From Rhizobium sp. WYCCWR10014 (GTDB lineage: Bacteria; Pseudomonadota; Alphaproteobacteria; Rhizobiales; Rhizobiaceae), in NCBI RefSeq assembly GCF_001657485.1, contig NZ_LXFU01000031.1, positions 3,485-67,484 of the forward strand: a DNA stretch of 64,000 bases, read 5' to 3'. The number at the start of each line of letters is the position of its first letter. Position 1 is the first letter of the stretch. Made by a program: the position numbers and the translations under genes. A model generated the notes under the pieces. It had not been told where the DNA came from and did no database searches. It worked only from the letters and a program-made list of their open reading frames with translations. Positions 1-9,383 of this stretch are shown here, in pieces.

Positions 1-5
1 AAGCG

Positions 6-22
6 CCGCTCGCAACGAGCGG
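6..22. repeat. small perfect hairpin downstream of the first LysR gene
   Basis: A 7-bp perfect stem (CCGCTCG/CGAGCGG) with a 3-base loop lies about 60 bases beyond the stop of the leftward LysR gene. It could be a weak terminator, but there is no T-run on either side, so the role is a guess. Confidence 0.3.
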
Positions 23-84
23 AACCCGGGACCGACTGCCCCCGGCAAGCCGTTCCACTTGGGGTGTACCCGTGGCCCCTCGCC

Positions 85-975
85 TCACCTGCCCGGCCGC
101 GCCAGTGACCTTGCGATATCGACGATGTCATCGCGCGAAGCGGTTGGGTCCTCCTTGTTCCAGGCGACACCGAGCCCGATCCTGAAGTCGATGCCTCTCA
201 CCGCCTTCAGCTCGAAGGCCCGGTTCGGCAGGCCCTCGGTCCATTCCGGCGCAAAGCCGATGCCAAGGCCTGCCGAGACCAGCGACACCAGCGAATAGGT
301 GTCGTCACAGCTATAGGCGATGTTGCCGGTCAGATCGTACTCCTCGAACTTCTCGTTGAAGTACCGTTCGGTATAGGAGAGGTTCTTGCGGTTGAAGGCG
401 ATGATCCTTTCCGAGCGCAGATCGTCGATGGCGATCTCTGCCTGCCCGGCCAGGCGGTTGGTCCTGGCCACTGCCAGCAGATACCGCTCATGGGCGATCG
501 AGGAGAAGCGAAGTGAGCCGATGTTCTCCACCGGTCTGATGAAGCCGAGATTGATCTGGCCATTTTCCAGGCCGCGGATGATGTCGCCGGTATTGCCGCT
601 TGATATATGGATGCGGATATCCGGGTACTTGCGGGCGATCTTCGCCAGAAACGCCGGCAGCACGCCGGTGGTGGCCGGATAGACGGTGCCGATCCTGATC
701 TGGCGGATGGTCTTGCCGGCCACCGCCCTGGTGATCTCGGCACTCAGATCGACCTCGCTCAGGATCCCGACGCAGCGCTCGTGGAAGATCTCCCCTGCCC
801 TGGTCAATTCCACCCGCCTGGTCGAGCGGATGAACAGCGGACAGCCGAGTTCCCGCTCCAGCGCCTGCACATGGTTGCTGAGCGCCGGCTGGGCGATGCG
901 CACCTTGGCGGCCGCCCGGCCGAAGTGCAGTTCCTCGGCCACCGCGACGAAGTAGGAGAGCTGGCGTAGTTCCAT
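85..975 (-). CDS. LysR-family transcriptional regulator
   Basis: A 296-residue LysR regulator of normal length. The N-terminal winged helix-turn-helix (about residues 1-60) begins MELRQLSYFVAVAEE and contains the usual hydrophobic/Ala pattern with AQPALSNHVQALE as recognition helix. The rest is a periplasmic-binding-protein-like effector domain (about 90-295). An upstream in-frame start exists at 1023, but LysR proteins normally start a few residues before the helix-turn-helix, so 975 is chosen. The target is unknown. No metabolic gene lies divergently next to it; the neighbour is a small XRE gene, so the usual LysR logic of regulating the divergent gene does not help much here. Confidence 0.9.
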   Translation of the reverse strand: MELRQLSYFVAVAEELHFGRAAAKVRIAQPALSNHVQALERELGCPLFIRSTRRVELTRAGEIFHERCVGILSEVDLSAEITRAVAGKTIRQIRIGTVYPATTGVLPAFLAKIARKYPDIRIHISSGNTGDIIRGLENGQINLGFIRPVENIGSLRFSSIAHERYLLAVARTNRLAGQAEIAIDDLRSERIIAFNRKNLSYTERYFNEKFEEYDLTGNIAYSCDDTYSLVSLVSAGLGIGFAPEWTEGLPNRAFELKAVRGIDFRIGLGVAWNKEDPTASRDDIVDIARSLARPGR

Positions 976-1139
976 GAATGGCCTGTCCCGACGACGGCTC
1001 ACGTCGCCCTCGCGCTTCAGCACTGAGCTAGGCTATAGTCGCCGTTGATGAATCAGCTTGCGTGGGAGTTAGCCCACGCAACAATGCATACGACGTACAA
1101 ATCGCCACGTCAAGGCGATTTCAATATGGGGAAGCGATT

Positions 1140-1376
1140 TTGTTGCCTATTCAGTGTAAGATGGCTCGGACCGCGCTAGAGATGGGCGTGAAACAACTCG
1201 CCGATGCAGCCGCTGTCTCAACAAATACGATCGTGAGATTTGAGCGCGGCGAGGACCTGAAGCCGAGGACAATCGCCGCCATTCGGACAGTCCTGGAGAA
1301 GGAAGGGGTTATATTCCTCGATGGCGAGTACTCTGGGGTCGGTGGTCCCGGAATTCGGTTGAAGGCAATGGAATGA
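1140..1376 (+). CDS. small XRE-family helix-turn-helix protein
   Basis: About 78 residues, nearly all of it one Cro/C1-type helix-turn-helix. The pattern 'QCKMARTALEMGVKQLADAAAV' followed by 'STNTIVRFERGE' matches the many small rhizobial XRE proteins that begin M-L-x-P-x-Q-x-x-A-R. I choose the TTG at 1140 (TTG at 1143 is equivalent) because it gives this canonical N-terminus and is preceded by GGGGAAG at 1127-1133. An in-frame ATG at 1161 would cut helix 1. The following small frame starts inside its stop region (ATGA overlap at 1373). Probably a DNA-binding regulator; its target is unknown. Confidence 0.7.
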   Translation: MLPIQCKMARTALEMGVKQLADAAAVSTNTIVRFERGEDLKPRTIAAIRTVLEKEGVIFLDGEYSGVGGPGIRLKAME

Positions 1377-1603
1377 CGCACGGCAAGTCCATAGTGCTAA
1401 TCGGAAATTACGAGCGATTCACACCTTTTGTGGTTCGCCGCCTTAGACAAATTGAAAGGCCGGTTCCTGTCGATCGAAGTAGCGATAGCTTGAATATTGT
1501 ACAAGATCGGACACAACGTCTCATCCGGAGCGATCGAGTGTTTTCCGAGCAGGACCGTCGCGTCGGCATCATTCAGCGCATCGCGAATACTTCGACCGGT
1601 TAA
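1373..1603 (+). CDS. hypothetical small protein overlapping the XRE gene
   Basis: A 76-codon frame that begins at the ATGA overlap with the XRE gene, an arrangement typical of translational coupling. The N-terminus (about residues 5-25) is hydrophobic and beta-like, followed by a charged, Arg/Asp-rich tail. I recognise no family. The second half reads like non-coding sequence, so this may be a decayed remnant of a longer partner gene. The 5' overlap is the only real argument for it. Confidence 0.35.
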   Translation: MTHGKSIVLIGNYERFTPFVVRRLRQIERPVPVDRSSDSLNIVQDRTQRLIRSDRVFSEQDRRVGIIQRIANTSTG

Positions 1604-1773
1604 AAAGGATCATTGTGCAGTTGCCGTCAGACCGGCAATCAGATGCACGGTTTACCGCCGTCGCTGAAAGTTAAGGTGGCCGGCGTGCTCCTGCAAGCCA
1701 GCCACCGCACTCGTCGACTTTCCCGACGAGGCTGGGAATGCGGCGCGACATTTCCAACAGAAGGCGCGACCTG
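1604..1773. other. gap without recognised genes
   Basis: Between the doubtful small frame and the methyltransferase stop. If the small frame is not a gene, the gap is about 400 bases (1377-1773). I see no convincing promoter, terminator or RNA in it. Confidence 0.4.
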
Positions 1774-2823
1774 TCAGGTTGCCTCGAGGATCATGTTGAG
1801 GGGCGTCTGGGCGGCACGCCGGATATGGGTGAAACCGCCTGAGCGGATCACCTCGGACAATCGCCGCTCTCCCGCTTGCGCACCGAGTGCCAGCCCCGTC
1901 TCCTGCGCAAGCGAGGTCGGAACGCAGATCATTGTCGAGGCTGAGTAGTAGAGCCGTCCAACCGGATTGATATTCTCCTCCAGCGTATCTCCGGCCATTG
2001 GTTCGACCACCATCCAGACGCCGCCCTCTTTTAACGCATTTCGGATATGAGCCGCAGCGGCTTTCGGGTCGCCCATGTCGTGCAAGCAGTCGAAGCAGGT
2101 GATCAAATCGAAATCCCGGCCGTCGAAGTCCTGCGCCCGGCCGACCTCGAAGTGCAGGTTCGTCAACCCGTGTGCCTGGGCGTGCGCGGACGCAGCGGCA
2201 ATCGAGCCTGGATGGAAGTCGTAGCCCACAAACCGGGAATTGGGAAACGCCTGCGCCATCAGGATCGTCGATAGCCCGTGCCCACATCCGACGTCCGCTA
2301 CCTTCGCGCCCGTTTTCAACCTATCGGTGACACCGTCGAGCGCCGGCAGCCAGTCCTGCACAAGGGCATTGACATAACCTGGGCGGAATAGCCGCGCGAC
2401 AGCGCAGAACATGCAGCCGGCCTGATCGCCCCAGGCAACGCCTCGGCCGGTTTTGAAGGCGGACTGCACCTTCGGCTGGTTCTCGACCATCGCAGCAGCG
2501 GTATCGAACGCGCCGATCAGATTGACCGGGCTGTCCGGCTCGGCAAACACGAAGGCCTGCTCGGGCGTCAGCGAGAACAATCCTCGTTCATGGTGCACAT
2601 AACCTGAGGCAGCCTGTGCCGCCAGCCACTCGCGCACATAGCGAGGTGCGCATCCTGTGGCATCGGCAAGTTCGTTGGCCTTCACCGGCCCGATCTCCTT
2701 AAGCGTCCTATATAGCCCGAGAGCATCTCCGATCCGTACAAGCGGCACGCTGACCGCTCCGCCAAGGTCGCCAAGGACGCGGCCCACGAGTTCATTGAGC
2801 GTTGTTTCGTTGATTTCCGTCAC
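1774..2823 (-). CDS. class I SAM-dependent methyltransferase with N-terminal winged helix
   Basis: A 349-residue protein with two parts. Residues about 15-95 form a winged-helix dimerisation domain of the kind found in small-molecule O-methyltransferases and Rv2258c-like proteins. Residues about 165-349 are a Rossmann methyltransferase domain with glycine-rich motif I VADVGCGHG (175-183), an acidic residue closing strand 2 (GYDFHPG) and a FDCLHDMGDP motif. The substrate cannot be read from sequence. The gene stands alone, 176 bases from the next leftward gene. The overlapping long frames in other phases are shadows. Confidence 0.88.
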   Translation of the reverse strand: MTEINETTLNELVGRVLGDLGGAVSVPLVRIGDALGLYRTLKEIGPVKANELADATGCAPRYVREWLAAQAASGYVHHERGLFSLTPEQAFVFAEPDSPVNLIGAFDTAAAMVENQPKVQSAFKTGRGVAWGDQAGCMFCAVARLFRPGYVNALVQDWLPALDGVTDRLKTGAKVADVGCGHGLSTILMAQAFPNSRFVGYDFHPGSIAAASAHAQAHGLTNLHFEVGRAQDFDGRDFDLITCFDCLHDMGDPKAAAAHIRNALKEGGVWMVVEPMAGDTLEENINPVGRLYYSASTMICVPTSLAQETGLALGAQAGERRLSEVIRSGGFTHIRRAAQTPLNMILEAT

Positions 2824-2999
2824 GTGAATTCCTCCCGGTCCTCGGATGGCGTCCTGCCATCCGTGACGCTAAGGATGAAGCTTGCCGTCTCGGCGGGCAT
2901 GAGGCGGTTGTCCCGCGCCTGCGAAGAAATCCCGCTCCTTGGAGGGACACATGTCCCATCGGCATCGGAGGAGGTGTCTATCCACCTGCAGAAGCGGGA

Positions 3000-4058
3000 C
3001 TATCGGGAGAGCGCGACGACAATCGCTTGCGAGCGGCTATGCACGCCGAGTTTGCTGAATATCACCGACAGCTGGTTTCGGACGGTCTTTGCACTCTTGC
3101 CAAGCCGTTCCGCGATCGCGCGGTTGTCTAGCCCCTCCGCGACGAGGTCGAGAAGGGCTGCCTCGGCGGGTGTCAGACCGGCCTCACTGACCGCACGCGG
3201 CCGCATCCACCGATCCTGCCCGAGAAAGGCGGCAAGTTCCGTTTGAAACACGTTCCACGCAGGCTCGTCCGGCAGGAGCACATGGTTCTTGCTCTCAAGC
3301 GGCACGAAGCGCGCGCCCGGAATCGCGGCGGCGAGCTTGCAACCCTGGTCGAACGGCACGCGCATGTCACCGCGGCTGTGTGCGATCAACGTCGGGACGC
3401 GCAGCATCGCCGCAAGGTCCAGCACATCGATCCCCTGCATCTGCCAAAGCAGTTGTGCGGCAACGTCGGCCGTTGCCGTTTGGCGCTCGAGATCGCCCCA
3501 CCAGCGATGCTGTTCTGCTGTACCGTCGGGGATAAAGAGATTGGTGAAGAACCGGCAGAACGCCGGATTATCGCGTCCCCAGCCGATGCGAACGAAATTG
3601 ACAAGGGTCTCGGCTTCCAGCCGCTCTGCCTCGGTCTGAGCTCTGGCGCGGGCACCCTGACCATAGGCGTTCAAAAGCACCAGATGCGATACTCGCTCGG
3701 GATACTTGAGGGCATATGCGATGGCGAGCGCGCCGCCCTGCGAAAGACCGAGGAGGACGAAGCGCGGCTCCTCGATCGACGCCGCCACGGCAGCAAGATC
3801 TGCGTGCCATGCTTCGACCGAAAGGTCGAAGACATGCCGGTCCGACAGACCGCAGCCGCGCGGATCGTAGCGCACAAACCGGTTGTGGGCGGACAGCGCC
3901 TGGAGCCACGGCCGCCACACCGGGCTTTCGAGATCGTAATCGACATGGCTCAGCCAGTGCGCCGCCCGCAGGATCACCTGGCCCTGCCCGCAAGACGCCA
4001 TGGCGATACGGGTGCCGTCCTCGGCTGTAGCGAACCGTATGGTCTGACTGAGTTTCAT
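3000..4058 (-). CDS. alpha/beta hydrolase fused to a C-terminal LuxR-type helix-turn-helix
   Basis: 352 residues with an uncommon fusion. Residues 1-280 are an alpha/beta-hydrolase with nucleophile elbow GLSQGG (Ser106), acid in SRGD (Asp231) and His259 in SKNHV, so the catalytic triad appears complete. Residues about 293-352 are a LuxR/GerE DNA-binding domain (LTPAEAALLDLVAEGLDNR, then KTVRNQLSVIFSKLGV). The family is annotated elsewhere as 'alpha/beta fold hydrolase / LuxR regulator'. A plausible reading is a one-component sensor in which the hydrolase fold binds or turns over the signal. Neither ligand nor target is visible here. Confidence 0.88.
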   Translation of the reverse strand: MKLSQTIRFATAEDGTRIAMASCGQGQVILRAAHWLSHVDYDLESPVWRPWLQALSAHNRFVRYDPRGCGLSDRHVFDLSVEAWHADLAAVAASIEEPRFVLLGLSQGGALAIAYALKYPERVSHLVLLNAYGQGARARAQTEAERLEAETLVNFVRIGWGRDNPAFCRFFTNLFIPDGTAEQHRWWGDLERQTATADVAAQLLWQMQGIDVLDLAAMLRVPTLIAHSRGDMRVPFDQGCKLAAAIPGARFVPLESKNHVLLPDEPAWNVFQTELAAFLGQDRWMRPRAVSEAGLTPAEAALLDLVAEGLDNRAIAERLGKSAKTVRNQLSVIFSKLGVHSRSQAIVVALSR

Positions 4059-4273
4059 CGGTCGAGAATATCGCAGCCGACGATCGCATAACAGGCCTAT
4101 CTCCTACGGGATGATTCTCCTGAAAGACAGTGCAGCCTGGGAGGCTCGCTACGAAGTCTTTCGACAAATTTCGCCCGCTTCGGGCCATATACCCGACCGG
4201 CGACCTGAGCCCCTCCCGCTAGCGCTTGAGCACGAAGCGAAGTTCTCGCGACCTCTGTCGACTGTCGCTGGGC

Positions 4274-7039
4274 TCAGGGTCTTGCGGTGAGTGCGAGGAG
4301 GCCTTCGTAAAGCGCGGTGGCAAGCGGGTCGACATCCGGTGCCTCCTGGTGGAGGCGGAAGGTCGTCGCAACAAGTTTACCGCGACCGAGCCGCTTTTCG
4401 ATGATGAAGGCAGCGGGTTTGTGAACCCAGCCGATAACGACGCCGGCGTGCACGCGACCTTGGAATTCCCAGGGACGAAGGCCGGCCATCACTTGGTGCG
4501 GCACGACGCCAGTGAAGGACAGGTCGAACAGCGGACCGCCCGGCACATGAGCGAACACACCATCCCGTCGCAGCCAGGAGAAGTTGCCGACCCAATCCCC
4601 GCGCCAGATCGATTTGTGACGATTGACGAGATTGTAGCCGGGAAAACTGAAGTATGGCCCGGAAACCATGCCGCCGGCGCCCGGATCGATTTCGATCGAC
4701 ATCGGGCCATCGCGCGGCGGCGCGTCATCGCGCAGACGGCCGGGATCCTTGTCGACGATCTGCAGCACGCGCTGGCCGGAATGGATTGCCTCGACGCGAT
4801 CGGCATCGATGTCCTTGGTGATGAAGACATCCGCCTCGTGCGGCGACACGCTGACATGTCCAAGGGCTGACAACCTCTCGGAAAGGCTGGCGTCGTTCGA
4901 AGCAAAGCGGATGGGCGGCACATCGCGCTTGCCATAGACCGCAAGTGTCTCGGAATTCTGAGACAGCACGCTTCCATCAGGCGCCACGACCTGGAACCGT
5001 GCCTTTTGGATCTCGGGCACCGGCACTGCATCTGCTGTTGCGGTGATCGGGGCATTATGAACCTGCATCGGCGCCATGGCCGGCAGCAATATCTCGCCTT
5101 TTTCAGCGCCAAATTCCCAGACGAGGCGACTGCCTTCGGGCACGGCTGCTCCGCCGCTCGACACCTTGATGTCGAAGCTGGCCGTCTGCCCTTCATAGAC
5201 GGCGTGGCGGGCCGCGCCCGGCGCGATGACGAGATCGGAATTGATGGCCGGCAGCGCTTCGGCGAAGACGCGCGGATTGCGTGCCATGTCCATCAATCCA
5301 TTGCCCTCCCAATGGACATCGGTGAGTTCGGTGATGACATAGCCTCCGATCGGCGCGTGCGTTCGGATGACCTCGATCTCGTATTTGAGGTTCATGTATT
5401 GATACCACTGCACCTTCTCGACGAAACGACCGAGATCACCAAAGACTTTCTCAAGAGCGAGTTCGCGGAAACGGGCTTCGATGCCTTGGGGCAGTGCCGT
5501 GCCATCCGCCCAGGTGGCACCATAGGCCATCCACCAGGGGTCGCGGCCGTTCTTTTCGCGCAGACGGGCAGGATCGGGTAGACCCCAGACGCCGAACTCG
5601 GAGAGGACCAGCGGCTCCTTCCTCGTGCGCACGGCTTCCTTTTCGGTTGAGAAGGTCCAGTCGGCATTGCCTGCGAATTCGCGGCAGAGCCTGTCCCATT
5701 CCTCGCGCCGATCCACCGCCGTTCGGTAGAAGTGGTAGTCGTTGATGTCGGTCTTGACGTGGACGTTCGGGAAGCAGGCGGAATTGTCGACAACGAGCCG
5801 TAGCGGGTCTTCCGCACGCAGCCAGTCGACCATGTCGGAAATCCATTGCCGCTGTTCGGCCGCCTCGCGCAGCCGAGTTCCCCAATCTTCATTGATCAGG
5901 GTCCAGATTGCGATGGATGGGTGATTGCCGTCACGGGCGAGAATACCTTCCATGGTCGTGCGCAGGCGCTCGGCGGAGGCCGGGGTGAAGGTCTCGATAT
6001 TTGGAATTTCGCTCCAGATCAGCATGCCCAGCCGGTCGGCGACCTCGTAATAGCGCGGGTCCGGCACTTTGATGTGGCAGCGCAGGCAATTCAGTCCCAT
6101 TGCCTTAGCCTTGCGCAACTGGTCTTCGAGCAGGTCGAGCGAGGGCGGTGCGCCGAAACCATCGGGATAGTAATCCTGATCGAGCGCGGCGCGCAGATAA
6201 AGCGGCTTACCGTTCAGATGCAGGAAGCCGTCCTGGGCTTCGAAGCGGCGAAATCCGAAACTTTCCTGCCGGCTGTCGATCTCGACGCCGTCGGCACTGA
6301 GGATCGTTGTGATCGTATAGAGGTTCGGGCTGTCCGGCGACCATGGCGCGACGGCGTCGAGCTGAATCGAATGTTTGAGGGCATGTCCCGCGGCCGGAAT
6401 GTTTCCGGTAAAGACGGGCATGCCCTGCGGATCGATGATCTCGATTTTCAGCGAGCCTGCAACCATGCTGGCGAAGTGGGCTTTAAGATCGAGCCTGGCT
6501 TCCGGCCAAATCGGGTCGAGGCGAAGCGACGAGATGTGAGCGGGATCGCGGGCCTCGATGAGGACGGACTGCCAGATGCCGCCTTGCGGGCCATACCAGC
6601 TCTGCTTGCCATGCGGGATCTCCGCAAAATCGGCGCCACTCTCGTTGCGATGAGCATCCGGCAGGCAGGCCAGGACCTCGACGGTATTCTCCGCCTTCAA
6701 GAGAGCAGGTGGGATCACGAATTCGAAAGGAAGATAACCGCCTTCGTGACGACCGATCTCAGTGCCGTTGATGAAGACAGTGGCCAGATCGCTGACGGCA
6801 CCGAAGCGGATGGCGATTTCCCGAGCCGACCATTCTACAGGGAGCGTGAAGGTCCTGCGATAGGTTGCCGATCCGAAGCTGACGGAGAGATCCTCGAAAC
6901 AAGCCTGCCAGTGCGCCGGCACCTTTGCATGCCGCCATTCACGATCGGTCTCGTGGCGGAACTCCCAGCTCCCATCAAGAGAAAGCGTTTCGCGGAGCGG
7001 CGTGTTCGCTGGGGCGAGCGACTGGGAATAGGCGTTCAT
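4274..7039 (-). CDS. glycoside hydrolase family 2 protein (beta-galactosidase/beta-glucuronidase type)
   Basis: 921 residues. The N-terminal jelly-roll sugar-binding domain (about 15-170; LDGSWEFR, then YRRTF) is followed by an immunoglobulin-like domain and a TIM barrel. The barrel carries the GH2 acid/base in LINEDWG (Glu384) and the nucleophile in LSEFGVWG (Glu481). A C-terminal region of about 350 residues holds further beta domains. The start at 7039 is chosen over 7120 because AAGGACAACC precedes it and homology begins soon after. There is no signal peptide, so the enzyme acts in the cytoplasm on an imported glycoside. It is the last gene of the ABC operon, separated from the binding-protein gene by two hairpins. 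Exact sugar specificity is unknown. Confidence 0.88.
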   Translation of the reverse strand: MNAYSQSLAPANTPLRETLSLDGSWEFRHETDREWRHAKVPAHWQACFEDLSVSFGSATYRRTFTLPVEWSAREIAIRFGAVSDLATVFINGTEIGRHEGGYLPFEFVIPPALLKAENTVEVLACLPDAHRNESGADFAEIPHGKQSWYGPQGGIWQSVLIEARDPAHISSLRLDPIWPEARLDLKAHFASMVAGSLKIEIIDPQGMPVFTGNIPAAGHALKHSIQLDAVAPWSPDSPNLYTITTILSADGVEIDSRQESFGFRRFEAQDGFLHLNGKPLYLRAALDQDYYPDGFGAPPSLDLLEDQLRKAKAMGLNCLRCHIKVPDPRYYEVADRLGMLIWSEIPNIETFTPASAERLRTTMEGILARDGNHPSIAIWTLINEDWGTRLREAAEQRQWISDMVDWLRAEDPLRLVVDNSACFPNVHVKTDINDYHFYRTAVDRREEWDRLCREFAGNADWTFSTEKEAVRTRKEPLVLSEFGVWGLPDPARLREKNGRDPWWMAYGATWADGTALPQGIEARFRELALEKVFGDLGRFVEKVQWYQYMNLKYEIEVIRTHAPIGGYVITELTDVHWEGNGLMDMARNPRVFAEALPAINSDLVIAPGAARHAVYEGQTASFDIKVSSGGAAVPEGSRLVWEFGAEKGEILLPAMAPMQVHNAPITATADAVPVPEIQKARFQVVAPDGSVLSQNSETLAVYGKRDVPPIRFASNDASLSERLSALGHVSVSPHEADVFITKDIDADRVEAIHSGQRVLQIVDKDPGRLRDDAPPRDGPMSIEIDPGAGGMVSGPYFSFPGYNLVNRHKSIWRGDWVGNFSWLRRDGVFAHVPGGPLFDLSFTGVVPHQVMAGLRPWEFQGRVHAGVVIGWVHKPAAFIIEKRLGRGKLVATTFRLHQEAPDVDPLATALYEGLLALTARP

Positions 7040-7077
7040 CGGTTGTCCTTGGAAGATCGGCTTTTTCGATTGGAGTT

Positions 7078-7138
7078 CCGGGATACGCACGGCGTGGCGC
7101 GTATCCCGGCGGGAGACCAACCCCTCAGGAGGGGTTGG
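7078..7138 (-). terminator. two tandem stem-loops between binding-protein gene and GH2 gene
   Basis: Hairpin 1 (7078-7109) has a perfect 11-bp stem, CCGGGATACGC/GCGTATCCCGG. Hairpin 2 (7117-7138) has a perfect 10-bp stem, CCAACCCCTC/GAGGGGTTGG, with a very tight loop. They sit between the stop of the binding-protein gene and the GH2 start, inside the operon. The likely role is partial termination or protection of the upstream mRNA 3' end, as at malE-malF. No T-run follows. Confidence 0.6.
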
Positions 7139-7143
7139 AGGAA

Positions 7144-8472
7144 CTAGCGATTGCGACGCAGGACGCGCTCGACGCCGGCCTGCATCGCTTCAAGCGTTGC
7201 CTGCGGATCGGTGCCGGTCAGCCACATCGCGTTCAAGTCGGTGATCATCGCGTTGTAGACCGCACGCTGGTTCTGGATCTGCGGCAGCGACGTGGCATTT
7301 TTGGCAGTGTCGGCAAACTCGGCGCGGTGCGGCAGGGCCTTGAACTCTTCGGAATTCAGAACCGACTGACGAGTCGACAAATGGCCGGTACGCGACCACT
7401 GGAAACTGTTGTCGCTCAGAAACTTCAGGAAGGCGAGAGCGGCTTTCGTCTTGTCTTCGCTGCGACTGTCATCTTTCGGAATGACCCACATATGGCTGTC
7501 GGCCCAGACGGACGGCTTGGCGTAGAGTTGCGGCACATTGGCGACGCGATAGTCCTTGAGGGCCACTTTGCCGGCCTTGGCCTGGGTATCGTAGTTGTCG
7601 ACGCCCCAGGTGCCGTTGATCAGAATCCCGGTTTCGCCGTTGAGGAACGCCTGTTCGGAGCCGGGATAATCGAGTGCCGGATTGGCAAGGCCTTCCGAGA
7701 ATATCGATGAGATCAGCTTGGCAGCGTTCAGCCCTTCCGGTGTATTGATGCTTGCCGTCTTGCCGTCGGCGGAGAGAACATCGACGCCCTGTTGCCAGAG
7801 AAGCGTGTCGAACAGGCGCACCATCATGCCTTCCGAGCTTTGGGCTTCCGAACCGATATAGTACTTGCCGGTCGCTTCCTTGAACTTCTTGCCCTGCTCG
7901 AGCAGTTCCTCGGGCGACTTCGGCAGGATCGGCGAGCCGTCTGCGTTGACAAGGCCCGCCTTCTTCATCAGGTCCATGTTGACGTGGAAGAGCAGCGCAT
8001 GAAGGTCGTATGGGAGGGCATAGATTTCATTCTTGGCGGTAGCGTTCTTCAGCGCCGCCGGTACGAAGTCGTTTGTCTGGATACCGAGATCGGCAATCGG
8101 CTTGGTCAGCGGCGTCAGGAGATCCCGGTCGGAAAAATTCGGCATCACCGAGGCGTGCATGACGGCGACATCAGGGATGTTGCCGGTGGAATATGTCGCG
8201 GTCAGCAGGTCGTAATAGGCACCCCATTCGGCCGTCTGGGTGACGACCTTGGCGCCGATGGTGTTTTCTGCGTTGAACTTGTTGGTGAGCGCGGTGATGA
8301 TGCCGCATTCGCCATTGGCCTTGGTGACGTCTGTCACCGCGCCGTATTCGCCTTGGCAATCGCCGAAGAAGCGGAAGAACGAGATGTCGACTGCTTGGGC
8401 TGATCCTCCCCAGAGCGCGGTCATCAGTGTCGTGGCGAGCGCCAGACGTTGCAGCATTTTCGTCTTGTGCAT
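7144..8472 (-). CDS. ABC sugar-importer substrate-binding protein (family 1)
   Basis: 442 residues with a Sec signal peptide: MHKTK, a hydrophobic core and cleavage likely after SAQA, giving mature VDISFF. The body is a family-1 extracellular solute-binding protein (MalE/UgpB-like) of typical length. The motifs PDVAVMHASVMP and NGETGILINGTWG are characteristic of this class. Start 8472 is preferred over the adjacent ATG at 8475 because AAGGAGG is then at normal spacing. It should deliver an oligosaccharide or glycoside to the two permeases encoded upstream in the operon. Confidence 0.9.
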   Translation of the reverse strand: MHKTKMLQRLALATTLMTALWGGSAQAVDISFFRFFGDCQGEYGAVTDVTKANGECGIITALTNKFNAENTIGAKVVTQTAEWGAYYDLLTATYSTGNIPDVAVMHASVMPNFSDRDLLTPLTKPIADLGIQTNDFVPAALKNATAKNEIYALPYDLHALLFHVNMDLMKKAGLVNADGSPILPKSPEELLEQGKKFKEATGKYYIGSEAQSSEGMMVRLFDTLLWQQGVDVLSADGKTASINTPEGLNAAKLISSIFSEGLANPALDYPGSEQAFLNGETGILINGTWGVDNYDTQAKAGKVALKDYRVANVPQLYAKPSVWADSHMWVIPKDDSRSEDKTKAALAFLKFLSDNSFQWSRTGHLSTRQSVLNSEEFKALPHRAEFADTAKNATSLPQIQNQRAVYNAMITDLNAMWLTGTDPQATLEAMQAGVERVLRRNR

Positions 8473-8534
8473 CATATCCTCCTTGCGATGCCGTTGCGAA
8501 AAACCCGTCCCGGCATGGCCGGTCGGGCCGGTGC

Positions 8535-9383
8535 CTATTTGCCGGCGCTCATGGCAACACCTGCCACGATGAAGCGCTGGAAGATCAGGAACAGAAGAAC
8601 GATGGGCAAGCTGGCGAAGACCGCCGATGCCATGACGGCGCCTATGCCCTCCGAGAAAGCGAAGTTGGTCTGGATCGAGGCAAGGCCGATCGTGACCGTG
8701 TACATGTCGGCCTTGGTCGCCGAGACGAGCGGCCAGAGAAAGTCGTTCCAGGCGAAGATGAAGGTGAACAGACCGAGCGTGGTCAGTGCAGGTACGGAGA
8801 GCGGCAACATGATCTTCAGAAAGATCGTCAGCCGTGAGGCGTGATCAATGGCGGCCGCCTCCTCCAGTTCTTTCGGAACGCTGCGGAAGAACTGCATCAT
8901 CAAAAACACACCGATCGGCACGGCGACGCGCGGCATGACCAGCGCGAAGTGGGTATTATGCAGTCCCCAGCCCGAGACCATCGTGTGCAGCGGAATGAAC
9001 ACTGCCTGCTCGGGCACCATCAGGCCGGCAATCACGAGCATGAACAGCGTCTTCTTGAAGGGGAACTCCAGGCGCGCGAACGCATAGCCGGCCATAGACG
9101 AGACGATCAGAACCAGAATTGTCATCGTTACCGAGACGATGAGACTGTGCATCAGCCAGCGCGGCACGGTATCGAGCTTCAGGAGGCCGATATAATTATC
9201 GAGCGTGAAGGGGACCGGCAGGAAGCCTGCCGTGGAACGCATCAGCTCGGTATTCGGCTTCAGCGACATGGCGACGACCCAGACGACGGGCAGAAGCCAG
9301 AGGATCGCAAAGGCGATGGTTGCTCCAAGGATGAGAACGTCCGTGGCGCGGCGCAGGCCGCTTGTGCGTGCGCTTGCCATCAT
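8535..9383 (-). CDS. ABC sugar-importer permease, MalG/UgpE type
   Basis: 282 residues with six predicted membrane segments, the first at about residues 16-38. The EAA loop reads ELEEAAAIDHASRLTIFLKIMLPLS, the contact site for the ATPase. It overlaps the upstream permease gene by 4 bases (ATGA), so the two are translationally coupled. Inner-membrane half of the importer encoded at 7.1-11.4 kb. Confidence 0.9.
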   Translation of the reverse strand: MMASARTSGLRRATDVLILGATIAFAILWLLPVVWVVAMSLKPNTELMRSTAGFLPVPFTLDNYIGLLKLDTVPRWLMHSLIVSVTMTILVLIVSSMAGYAFARLEFPFKKTLFMLVIAGLMVPEQAVFIPLHTMVSGWGLHNTHFALVMPRVAVPIGVFLMMQFFRSVPKELEEAAAIDHASRLTIFLKIMLPLSVPALTTLGLFTFIFAWNDFLWPLVSATKADMYTVTIGLASIQTNFAFSEGIGAVMASAVFASLPIVLLFLIFQRFIVAGVAMSAGK

